Assembly (NCBI GenBank): GCA_001825665.1
Contig: MHXZ01000088.1
Coordinates: 1-48,161, forward strand
Source: Planctomycetes bacterium GWF2_41_51
GTDB lineage: Bacteria; Planctomycetota; Phycisphaerae; Sedimentisphaerales; UBA12454
Reading direction: 5' to 3'
Length of the DNA stretch: 48,161 nucleotides
Of the stretch, positions 1-6,962 are shown in pieces (the stretch's first letter is position 1; the number at the start of each line of letters is the position of its first letter). The notes beneath the pieces were generated by a model that ran no database searches, was not told the origin of the DNA, and saw nothing but the letters and a program-made list of their open reading frames with translations. Position numbers and translations under genes: made by a program.

Positions 1-824
1 CAGTTCAACTTGCCGGCCAAAGTATCCCACTGTGTTCGAAGAGGATTGCTTACAACAAGAAAGCACCCTTTGTGCTTCTCGATAGTTATAACATCTTCTA
101 AATTGAGAGTACTGAAAATTTGACCGTCAAGAATTATAGTCGTATCTTCGTTCACTCTTTGCGGATGTATCTCCAGCTTTTTTTCCGCATCGATTACTAT
201 TGGCCTGAAACTCAAAGTATGCGGACAAATCGGAGTTATAACTATTGCCGACAAATGCGCCGATAAAATTGGTCCGCCCGCTGATAAATTATACGCTGTC
301 GAACCTGTCGGCGTTGACACGATTATTCCATCGCTTACACAATCCGCAAGGCTTTGACCCTGAACAGTCATTTTCAGACCAATCATATTATATTTAGGTC
401 CTGCTGTTATTACGACGTCATTTATCGCGGTCGAGGTAAGTTTTTTCCTGTTTTTTCCATGGACCGTGCATTTAAGCATCATTCGCTTTTCTATTAATTT
501 TTTATCTGTTATGAGTCTGTCAAAAAGCTGTTTAACTTGTTCAAGACTGAATTCCGCCAAAAAGCCAAGTCGCCCGACGTTAATCCCAATAACAGGAACG
601 TTGTTTTCGCTAAGTTCTCTCGCAGCCGAAAGAATCGTGCCGTCTCCGCCGAAAACGACTGCATAATCTGTTTTTTTCAAAAGATTGTCTATACAATCCC
701 CTCGAAAGCAGTTAGCTAAAATTTCAACTTTTCCCCTTATAAACTTTGTGAAATTTTCGATTGTTTCAAGAACGTTTTCACGGCGTTGGTCGCCAAAAAT
801 TATGATTTTGGGAGTTTTTCGCAT
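1..824 (-). CDS. nadK: NAD kinase, C-terminus cut by window edge
   Basis: ATP-dependent NAD kinase, which makes NADP in the cytoplasm. The reading frame starts with ATG at 824 and is still open at base 1, so about 274 codons are visible. Diagnostic motifs are GGDGT at residues 59-63, followed by NVGRLGFLAEF, then AINDVVIT and STPTGSTAYNLSAGGP, which form the nucleotide-binding core of the NAD kinase family. AAGG lies about 9 bases before the start. It lies 36 bases downstream of dxs and is the last visible gene of an ispA-dxs-nadK run, an arrangement familiar from many bacteria. Only the last few codons are expected to be missing. Confidence 0.95.
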   Translation of the reverse strand, partial: MRKTPKIIIFGDQRRENVLETIENFTKFIRGKVEILANCFRGDCIDNLLKKTDYAVVFGGDGTILSAARELSENNVPVIGINVGRLGFLAEFSLEQVKQLFDRLITDKKLIEKRMMLKCTVHGKNRKKLTSTAINDVVITAGPKYNMIGLKMTVQGQSLADCVSDGIIVSTPTGSTAYNLSAGGPILSAHLSAIVITPICPHTLSFRPIVIDAEKKLEIHPQRVNEDTTIILDGQIFSTLNLEDVITIEKHKGCFLVVSNPLRTQWDTLAGKLN

Positions 825-860
825 AATTTCGAACCTTATTCGATTTTATCAAATCAGAGC

Positions 861-2759
861 TTATATTTGTAAAAATTTGTCGATGCTATGCAAATTTTTC
901 ACAGTACTTACTATACTTTTCGCGTCTATTTTCATCGTTTCAAGCTGTTTTTCACGCTTGTCAACCGATACATATATATCCTCAATCCCGAGTATTTTGA
1001 CCTTTTCAGTATTGGCTCCTGCCTTTACAGCCGCCTCTAAAACAGCGGCACCAAAGCCGCAGGCTGTATAATGATCTTCTACTGTCACTATAATGTTATC
1101 GGCATTTATCAGTGAAATAATCTTATCATCTAAAGGTTTTGCAAACCTCGCATTTATTACTGTAACGTCGATATTATCGGCCTCAAGTATATTTGCAGCT
1201 TTTAATGCCTCAAAAATCATACTTCCATAAGCGACAATCACAACGTTACTGCTTCCATTCCTGACCGTAACGCTTTTCCCCAACTCATAAGGCTGCGAAA
1301 AAACATCGCGATAGAATTCATCTTTCACTTCTTCTTTCGGGTAACGAATCGCAACAGGGCTCGAACAATCCAAAGCGAAACGCAACGCCTTTTCCAGTTC
1401 AATTCCATTCGCCGGCGAGACCAGCACCATATTGGGCATCATGCGCAAAAACCCGATATCCATTAATCCATGGTGAGTCGGCCCATCAGCGCCGACAAGG
1501 CCTGCCCTGTCGATGCAAAACACTACAGGCAAATTCTGCAATGAAACTTCCTGAAATATCTGGTCGAAACCTCTCTGCAGAAAAGTTGAGTAGATACACA
1601 CAAAGGGTTTTAAACCCATCTTTGCCTGACCGGCAGCAATATCAACCGCTACAGACTCGGCAATGCCGACATCGTAATATCGCGACTCGAAATTATTTCT
1701 GAAATTTACCAGACCTGTGCCGTCAGGCATCGCTGCGGTAATCGCGATTACCCTGTCATCTTTCTTGGCAAGTTTCACAATTGAATCTGAAAAAACATCC
1801 GTGAAACTTTTTTTGCCGGTCGATTCAATTTCAATCTCACCATTTATTTTAAACGGCCCAGTCGAATGAAATTTAGTCGGGTCTTCCTTGGCGGGAGTAT
1901 AACCTTTCCCTTTTTTCGTATAAACATGAAGAACAGCGGGACTGCTTAAATGCCCCATTGCTTTGAAAAGTTCTATTAGCGAACCTATATCATGGCCGTC
2001 AACCGGACCAAAATAAGGAATATTCAAACTCTCAAAAAGTCTGCTTGGTGTTATTGCCATACGAAGCGTCTGTTTAAACGATTCCAATGCGCCTTCTACT
2101 CTTTTTCCGACAACAGGCAAATGCTCGAGAATTCTGTTCGTAGTATTTCGCAAATCCTCATATTTATGACTAAGTCTGACCTTGGCGAGAAATCTCGCGA
2201 TAGCGCCCTGCGAAACATCAATTGCCATTGAATTGTCATTCAGCACAACTAAAAGCTGTCTTTTGATAAGCCCAAGATTATTTAATGCTTCAAAATTCGA
2301 ACCATTGACAATGCTTGCATCGCCGACGAATGCGACAATCTTTTCCGAGGTTTTCAATTTTTCCGAAGCGAGGGCAAGCCCAAGCGCAGTTGGGATCGAT
2401 GTGCCCGCGTGTCCGACTGAAAACTGGTCGTATTCACTTTCAGCCGGAGATGGAAAACCGCTGATGCCGTCCTTCTGTCTTAGCTTGCTGAAAAGCTCTC
2501 TCCTGCCGGTCAGAATTTTGTGAGTATAGCATTGATGACCGACATCCCAAATCAATTTGTCTTTCGTGAAATCAAAAACATAATGCATCGCAATAGTAAG
2601 ATCAACTGCACCGAGATTGCTTGCAAGATGTCCGCCTGTGCAGCTTACAGAATGTGTGATAAACTCGCGAATCTCGGATGCAAGCGTATTCAACTGAGGT
2701 ACAGTAAGTAATCTTAGATCCTGCGGAGTATTAATTTTGTCGAGCAACTCATATTGCAT
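861..2759 (-). CDS. dxs: 1-deoxy-D-xylulose-5-phosphate synthase (divergent)
   Basis: Condenses pyruvate and glyceraldehyde 3-phosphate in the first step of the MEP isoprenoid pathway, using thiamine diphosphate. At 632 residues it has the usual family length. Visible family motifs are GHQCYTHKILTGRR (74-87), GPVDGHD (251-257), TKKGKGYTPA (281-290) and RAGLVGADGPTHHG. Two normally strict positions are changed: the thiamine-binding GDG reads GDA (146-148, with NDN at 174-176), and the usual EQH reads ESV after the conserved Glu368. It starts 3 bases after the ispA stop codon, so the two genes are surely cotranscribed. The overall match still favours a true DXS rather than another transketolase-like enzyme. 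Confidence 0.93.
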   Translation of the reverse strand: MQYELLDKINTPQDLRLLTVPQLNTLASEIREFITHSVSCTGGHLASNLGAVDLTIAMHYVFDFTKDKLIWDVGHQCYTHKILTGRRELFSKLRQKDGISGFPSPAESEYDQFSVGHAGTSIPTALGLALASEKLKTSEKIVAFVGDASIVNGSNFEALNNLGLIKRQLLVVLNDNSMAIDVSQGAIARFLAKVRLSHKYEDLRNTTNRILEHLPVVGKRVEGALESFKQTLRMAITPSRLFESLNIPYFGPVDGHDIGSLIELFKAMGHLSSPAVLHVYTKKGKGYTPAKEDPTKFHSTGPFKINGEIEIESTGKKSFTDVFSDSIVKLAKKDDRVIAITAAMPDGTGLVNFRNNFESRYYDVGIAESVAVDIAAGQAKMGLKPFVCIYSTFLQRGFDQIFQEVSLQNLPVVFCIDRAGLVGADGPTHHGLMDIGFLRMMPNMVLVSPANGIELEKALRFALDCSSPVAIRYPKEEVKDEFYRDVFSQPYELGKSVTVRNGSSNVVIVAYGSMIFEALKAANILEADNIDVTVINARFAKPLDDKIISLINADNIIVTVEDHYTACGFGAAVLEAAVKAGANTEKVKILGIEDIYVSVDKREKQLETMKIDAKSIVSTVKNLHSIDKFLQI

Positions 2760-2762
2760 TTT

Positions 2763-3653
2763 TTATTTTGTCCTGTCAATAATTTCATAAGCCAGAGATT
2801 TTAATACCTGTGCTTTATCGCCAAAAGTCGATAAATTGTCCACCGCAGCCAGCACCATTTTCTGAGCTTTCTTTCGTGATTCATCGAGCCCGAATATAGC
2901 AGGATAAGTTGTCTTTCCCTGCACAGCATCCTTGCCCGCTGTTTTACCAAGAGTTTTGGTATCAGAGACAACGTCAAGAATGTCGTCAGCAACCTGAAAA
3001 GCAAGACCGAGGTTCAGCCCAAATTGCGAAAGAGATTCTTTCTGCTCTTTATTAGCACAAGCCGCAATCGCACCTAAACAAGCCGAAGCCTGGAACATTT
3101 TCGCAGTTTTATTTATATGGATGAACTCAAGCTTATGTGCGTTCTGTTTTGAATTTTCCGCTATAATATCATCCATCTGCCCTGCAATCATACCGGCTGG
3201 CCCAGCCGCCTGTGCAAGCGTTTGTGCCATTTCCACAGCTTTTTGAGGACTGCTGATATTTTTGGCTATAATTTCAAATGCCATCGTCAAAAGAGCATCT
3301 CCGGCCAAAATAGCTGTCGCTTCATCAAAAGCTTTATGACAGCTCGGCCTGCCCCTGCGAAAATCATCATCATCCATCGCAGGTAAATCGTCATGCACCA
3401 GCGAATACGTATGCATCATTTCGATTGCCGCAGCCCCTGTTAAAGCGTCCTGATTGGCTTCATCGCAGACAAGCTCACAGGTCAGCAGCACAAGAGCCGC
3501 CCTGATTCTTTTGCCCGGAGCCGCAAGGACGTATTTTATGGCATCGGCAAGCCTTTTGGGAATCCCTGTCCATTGAGCAAGAAGAGATTCGAGCTTTTCA
3601 TTTACCAATTCAGCTTTTTCAGCCAAAACATTTTTTATGTCTATTTTAAGCAT
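2763..3653 (-). CDS. ispA: Polyprenyl (farnesyl/geranylgeranyl) diphosphate synthase
   Basis: Short-chain trans-prenyl diphosphate synthase that elongates DMAPP/IPP downstream of the MEP pathway. The protein has 296 residues, typical of IspA. The first aspartate-rich motif reads DDLPAMDDDD followed by RRGRPSCHKAFDEATAILAGDALL, and the second reads QVADDILDV. Both have the spacing of bacterial farnesyl diphosphate synthases; the exact chain length cannot be read from sequence alone. It is the first gene of the ispA-dxs-nadK operon and is divergent from miaA. Confidence 0.92.
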   Translation of the reverse strand: MLKIDIKNVLAEKAELVNEKLESLLAQWTGIPKRLADAIKYVLAAPGKRIRAALVLLTCELVCDEANQDALTGAAAIEMMHTYSLVHDDLPAMDDDDFRRGRPSCHKAFDEATAILAGDALLTMAFEIIAKNISSPQKAVEMAQTLAQAAGPAGMIAGQMDDIIAENSKQNAHKLEFIHINKTAKMFQASACLGAIAACANKEQKESLSQFGLNLGLAFQVADDILDVVSDTKTLGKTAGKDAVQGKTTYPAIFGLDESRKKAQKMVLAAVDNLSTFGDKAQVLKSLAYEIIDRTK

Positions 3654-3701
3654 CCTGAATTATTAATATGCCTTGGTATAGCGTTTTATCCTAAATATGT
3701 T

Positions 3702-3734
3702 ATTATACAGTTTTTAACGTTGGAATACAGTCAA
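3702..3734 (-). promoter_or_regulatory. Possible promoter of the ispA-dxs-nadK operon
   Basis: On the minus strand a perfect TATAAT (3702-3707) lies about 50 bases before the ispA start. TTGACT (3729-3734) is upstream, but the gap of 21 bases is too long for a standard promoter, so only the -10 element is convincing. Confidence 0.3.
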
Positions 3735-3739
3735 AATAT

Positions 3740-4663
3740 ATGCGTAAAAACAAGATATTGATTTTAGGAGTTACCGCCGGCGGAAAAGGCAAACTTGCGT
3801 TCGAACTCGCAAAAAAACTCGATGCTGAGATTATAAGTATCGATTCCATGAAAGTTTATCGAAGAATGGACATCGGCACCGCTAAACCGCCCAAAGAAAA
3901 CAGAACCGCGGTAAAGCATCATTTAATCGATGTTGTTGAGCCAAACGAATCCTTCAGCGTTGACACATTCCTAAGCCTTACAGACCAGGCCATAAAAGAG
4001 ATTGAAAGCAAAGGCAAGCCCGTTGTCGCTGTCGGCGGAACAGCTATGTATATCAAGGCTCTTTTATATGGAATTTTCGAAGGCCCCGGCACAGACGAAA
4101 ATATCCGCAAAAATCTGAAAGAGCAAATCGGAAAAACAGGATTGCCCGAGCTTCACAAAAAATTGTCTACCATTGATTCCGAAGCCGCTTCGAGAATTCA
4201 CCAAAATGACGAAAAAAGAATCATTCGCGCGCTGGAAGTTTATGAACTTACCGGCAAACCGATTTCCACATTCCAAAATCAATTTTCAGCGGAACCTAAA
4301 GACGATTGGCTTGTAATCGGACTGCAAAGAGAAAAGGAAGATGCCTCCGGCCGAATCAACGCAAGAGTTAAGAAAATGATTGAGTTGGGTCTTGTCGATG
4401 AAGTAAAATCACTTCTTGCCGAAGAAAAGCCGTTGAGTATGCAGGCACGATGTGCGATTGGATACGCCGAAATCATTGATTATCTTGAGGGAAAAGAAAC
4501 TCTCGAAAATCAAATAGAGCAAATAAAAATAAACACCCGCAGATTCGCAAAAGCACAGCGAACATGGTTCAAGACTTTCAGGTTTGTTAATTGGCTCAAT
4601 TTGCAGGAAAATGACACAGTTGAGCAGGTGCTCGAGCGATCCCTGCAAATCTTGAACAAATAA
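3740..4663 (+). CDS. miaA: tRNA dimethylallyltransferase with altered P-loop
   Basis: Transfers the dimethylallyl group of DMAPP to A37 of tRNAs that read codons starting with U. The protein has 307 residues. Family motifs are present: IDSMKVYRRMDIGTAKPP, HHLIDV, VVAVGGTAMYIKALLYG and ALEVYELTGKPIS. The phosphate-binding loop, normally GPTAxGKT or GPTAxGKS, reads GVTAGGKG at residues 10-17, so the Thr/Ser after the lysine is Gly. It is divergent from ispA, which makes precursors from the same DMAPP pool, and is followed by a tRNA-Ser(UGA), one of the expected MiaA substrates. No good ribosome binding site is visible; the start is the only ATG before the P-loop. Confidence 0.92.
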   Translation: MRKNKILILGVTAGGKGKLAFELAKKLDAEIISIDSMKVYRRMDIGTAKPPKENRTAVKHHLIDVVEPNESFSVDTFLSLTDQAIKEIESKGKPVVAVGGTAMYIKALLYGIFEGPGTDENIRKNLKEQIGKTGLPELHKKLSTIDSEAASRIHQNDEKRIIRALEVYELTGKPISTFQNQFSAEPKDDWLVIGLQREKEDASGRINARVKKMIELGLVDEVKSLLAEEKPLSMQARCAIGYAEIIDYLEGKETLENQIEQIKINTRRFAKAQRTWFKTFRFVNWLNLQENDTVEQVLERSLQILNK

Positions 4664-4664
4664 T

Positions 4665-4700
4665 TTCTCTGTGTCCTCTGTGAGCTCTGTGGCCTAAACA
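4665..4700. repeat. CTCTGTG-type intergenic repeat, copy 1
   Basis: The stretch between miaA and the tRNA contains CTCTGTGTCCTCTGTGAGC followed by CTCTGTGGCCTAA, a short near-tandem motif. Related wording recurs at 30471-30498 and 37212-37285, always next to gene ends. Confidence 0.5.
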
Positions 4701-4705
4701 GAAAA

Positions 4706-4790
4706 CGGAAGGGAGAGGATTCGAACCCCTGGTACGTTGCCGCACTGCGGTTTTCAAGACCGCCACCTTAAGCCACTCGGTCACCCTTCC
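4706..4790 (-). tRNA. tRNA-Ser (anticodon UGA)
   Basis: The cloverleaf can be drawn by hand on the minus strand. The acceptor stem GGAAGGG pairs with CCCTTCC (4707-4713) with discriminator G. The D arm closes ACC/GGT. The anticodon stem GCGGT/ACCGC encloses the loop CTTGAAA, giving anticodon TGA. There is a long variable arm as in class II tRNAs, and the T arm has the loop TTCGAAT. The 3' CCA is not encoded. The gene lies between miaA and the GH3 gene. Confidence 0.96.
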
Positions 4791-4838
4791 AGTAATATAC
4801 TCTAATTTACCCTGATAATGGTCTTTTTGCAAGCAGAT

Positions 4839-6647
4839 TTAATAAGATAGGCCAAAACCATACTCAAAAAGCGGTTTATCTTTAGCTTGAGACAATGGAA
4901 TCTGCGAAACCGATTTAGGCCAGCTAAAGGAAAGTTTGCCGGTCGGTTTGTAATCGCCGAATAGAACATCCGCCGCGCCCTGCCCTTCTGTTCCCGGCAG
5001 CCACGCCGCAATGAAAGCATCACACTGTTCCAGTACTTCATTTATTATCATTGGCCTTCCTGAAATAAGAACAACAACCACAGGAATACCCGTCTTTTTC
5101 ATATTGCTGACCGCTTCCATATCTTCTTTATCAATCACAGGCTGGCCAACATCTCCCCTGCCTTCGGCATAAGGAGTTTCGCCTATGACTACTATTCCGA
5201 TATTCGCATCTTCTGCACCGCTGCCGTCTTTCGAGAAAGTAATTTTTGTATCGGCGCTTACAGTATTTTTTACAGCCTGCAAAATTGTTGTGCCGCCGGT
5301 CGTTACATCTCCGCTTTTGCCGAGCCATTCGATTGTCCATCCGCCGCACTGATTGCCGATATCGTCGGCGCTTTTACCTGCGATATGAATACGTACAATT
5401 TTTTTCGAAATCGGCAAAGTTTGCTTTTCATTTTTCAAAAGTACAATCGATTGACGAACAGCTTTCCTTGCGGCTTCCCTGTGTTCGGCTGACCCGAATT
5501 GCTTGTGCAGACTTCTGTCGGCAAAGACAGATTTGTTTTTATCCATTAGCCCCATCGCAAATTTCACCAGCAGTATTCTTATAACTGCATCATCGATTCG
5601 CGACATTGGAACTTTCCGTTGTTCAACTAAATTCTTTAACGTTGTAAAATATACATCATAACTATTCGGCTCCATTGCCATATCCATGCCCGCATTGATG
5701 GAAATTTCAACTGCGGTATTAAAATCAGGGCTTATCTGCTTTATTGCCTTGTAATCAGAAATTAAAAAGCCCTCAAATCCCAATTCTTCTTTTAAAATTT
5801 CTGTTAGCAGATGTTTATCCGCTGAACATTTTGTCCCGTTGAAACTGCTGTACGAAGGCATAATGGAACCTACGCCCGCCTCGATTGCCGCTATATAAGG
5901 CGAAAGGAAGAGTTTTCGTAAAGTTTCTTCATTCATCTGCGTATTACCCTGGTCAAGCATTGATGTCATCTTCGATGTGCCGAACACGGTGCCGCCGTCA
6001 CCGATAAAATGCTTAGCACATGCAAGAACGAAAAGCGGATTGCTCAAGTCGTTTCCCTGATAAGCGCGAACCTGGGCCTCGCCCAGAATTTTCACAAGCT
6101 CGGTATTTTCAGAAAAGCCCTCATAAGTTCTGCCCCATCGAATATCCTGCGGCACCGTAACACACGGCGCGAAAGTCCAGTTGATGCCTGTCGCGCGAAC
6201 TTCAAGAGCGGTTATCCTCGCGATTTCCTCAACAAGATTGACATCCCTTGTACACCCAAGACCTATATTGTGAGGAAAAATTACAGCACCCAAAACATTA
6301 TTGTGGCCGTGAAGAGCATCGACGCCGTAAAGAAGAGGAATTGCCAAACGGGTTTTCAAAGCTTGCTTCTGATAATTATCATACATGTCCGTCCATGCTG
6401 CAAGACTATTGCCGTTATAAGGGTCGGAACTGCCGCCGCTGAGGATAGAGCCGAGAAAATATTTCTCAACATCGTTAATACCTTTCAGCATTCCGTGCTC
6501 AGCCTGCGTCATCTGGCCGATTTTCTCTTCGAGCGTCATCTTCGAAAGCAGTTCTTTAGCTTGTTTATCATACGAAGATAATGAGCCGCATCTTGCCTGC
6601 ACCGAAACAATAGATAATAATATTAAAATACGTATGTTTTTTTTCAT
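4839..6647 (-). CDS. Secreted glycoside hydrolase family 3 (beta-glucosidase type)
   Basis: Exo-acting beta-glycosidase of family GH3, 602 residues. The N-terminus is a signal peptide (residues about 1-18, ending VQA), so export is likely; the ARC context of the following Cys is not a good lipobox. The N-terminal barrel contains KHFIGDGGT, and the catalytic nucleophile Asp lies in [10 protein letters not shown]. The second domain begins near the [13 protein letters not shown] segment and ends GFGLSY at the very C-terminus. The fibronectin-like third domain found in many GH3 enzymes is absent. Substrate specificity cannot be read here; beta-glucosidase or xylosidase are both possible. Confidence 0.9.
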   Translation of the reverse strand: MKKNIRILILLSIVSVQARCGSLSSYDKQAKELLSKMTLEEKIGQMTQAEHGMLKGINDVEKYFLGSILSGGSSDPYNGNSLAAWTDMYDNYQKQALKTRLAIPLLYGVDALHGHNNVLGAVIFPHNIGLGCTRDVNLVEEIARITALEVRATGINWTFAPCVTVPQDIRWGRTYEGFSENTELVKILGEAQVRAYQGNDLSNPLFVLACAKHFIGDGGTVFGTSKMTSMLDQGNTQMNEETLRKLFLSPYIAAIEAGVGSIMPSYSSFNGTKCSADKHLLTEILKEELGFEGFLISDYKAIKQISPDFNTAVEISINAGMDMAMEPNSYDVYFTTLKNLVEQRKVPMSRIDDAVIRILLVKFAMGLMDKNKSVFADRSLHKQFGSAEHREAARKAVRQSIVLLKNEKQTLPISKKIVRIHIAGKSADDIGNQCGGWTIEWLGKSGDVTTGGTTILQAVKNTVSADTKITFSKDGSGAEDANIGIVVIGETPYAEGRGDVGQPVIDKEDMEAVSNMKKTGIPVVVVLISGRPMIINEVLEQCDAFIAAWLPGTEGQGAADVLFGDYKPTGKLSFSWPKSVSQIPLSQAKDKPLFEYGFGLSY

Positions 6648-6962
6648 TTTTCACCAGATTTATTAGTAATTGCTTTTTTCTAAGATAAATTATTCTTACC
6701 ACTCGTATGTACATCTTAAAGAACAATGAAGAATATATCATATTTTTAGGTCTGTTGCCACAATATCTCCTCCCCCGAAATACGCTCCTCCAAAAAAAAT
6801 ACAAAGTTTTGAATCTCTATTAACAGCTACCCCCATTTTGCGACAACCATAAGTCGCAAGATGGTTGTAATTATCCGCAAAATGGTGTTTTGATGAAATT
6901 TGCTTAAAGGTATAACCTTTAAATGTTCGGAAGAAAATGAAACTAATTTTAAGGAGAAAAAA
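6648..6962. other. Divergent intergenic region between GH3 and the CBM protein
   Basis: About 315 bases separate the two divergent secreted-protein genes. No credible protein is encoded. The only clear structure is the long inverted repeat at 6833-6885. AAGGAG at 6951-6956 is the ribosome binding site that fixes the start of the following gene at 6963. Confidence 0.6.
6833..6885. repeat. Long inverted repeat upstream of the CBM protein gene
   Basis: CCATTTTGCG (6833-6842) plus ACAACCAT (6843-6850) form one continuous 18-base arm. It pairs with ATGGTTGT (6861-6868) and CGCAAAATGG (6876-6885). The loop is 10 bases and the right arm carries a 7-base bulge. No T-run follows, so it is not a standard terminator. 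In the leader of the downstream gene it could be an operator, an mRNA stem or a repeat copy. Confidence 0.75.

Noticed and set aside
6568-6804. A 78-codon minus-strand frame overlapping the start of the GH3 gene
   Set aside because: It overlaps the GH3 signal peptide in another frame and has no ribosome binding site or recognisable pattern.
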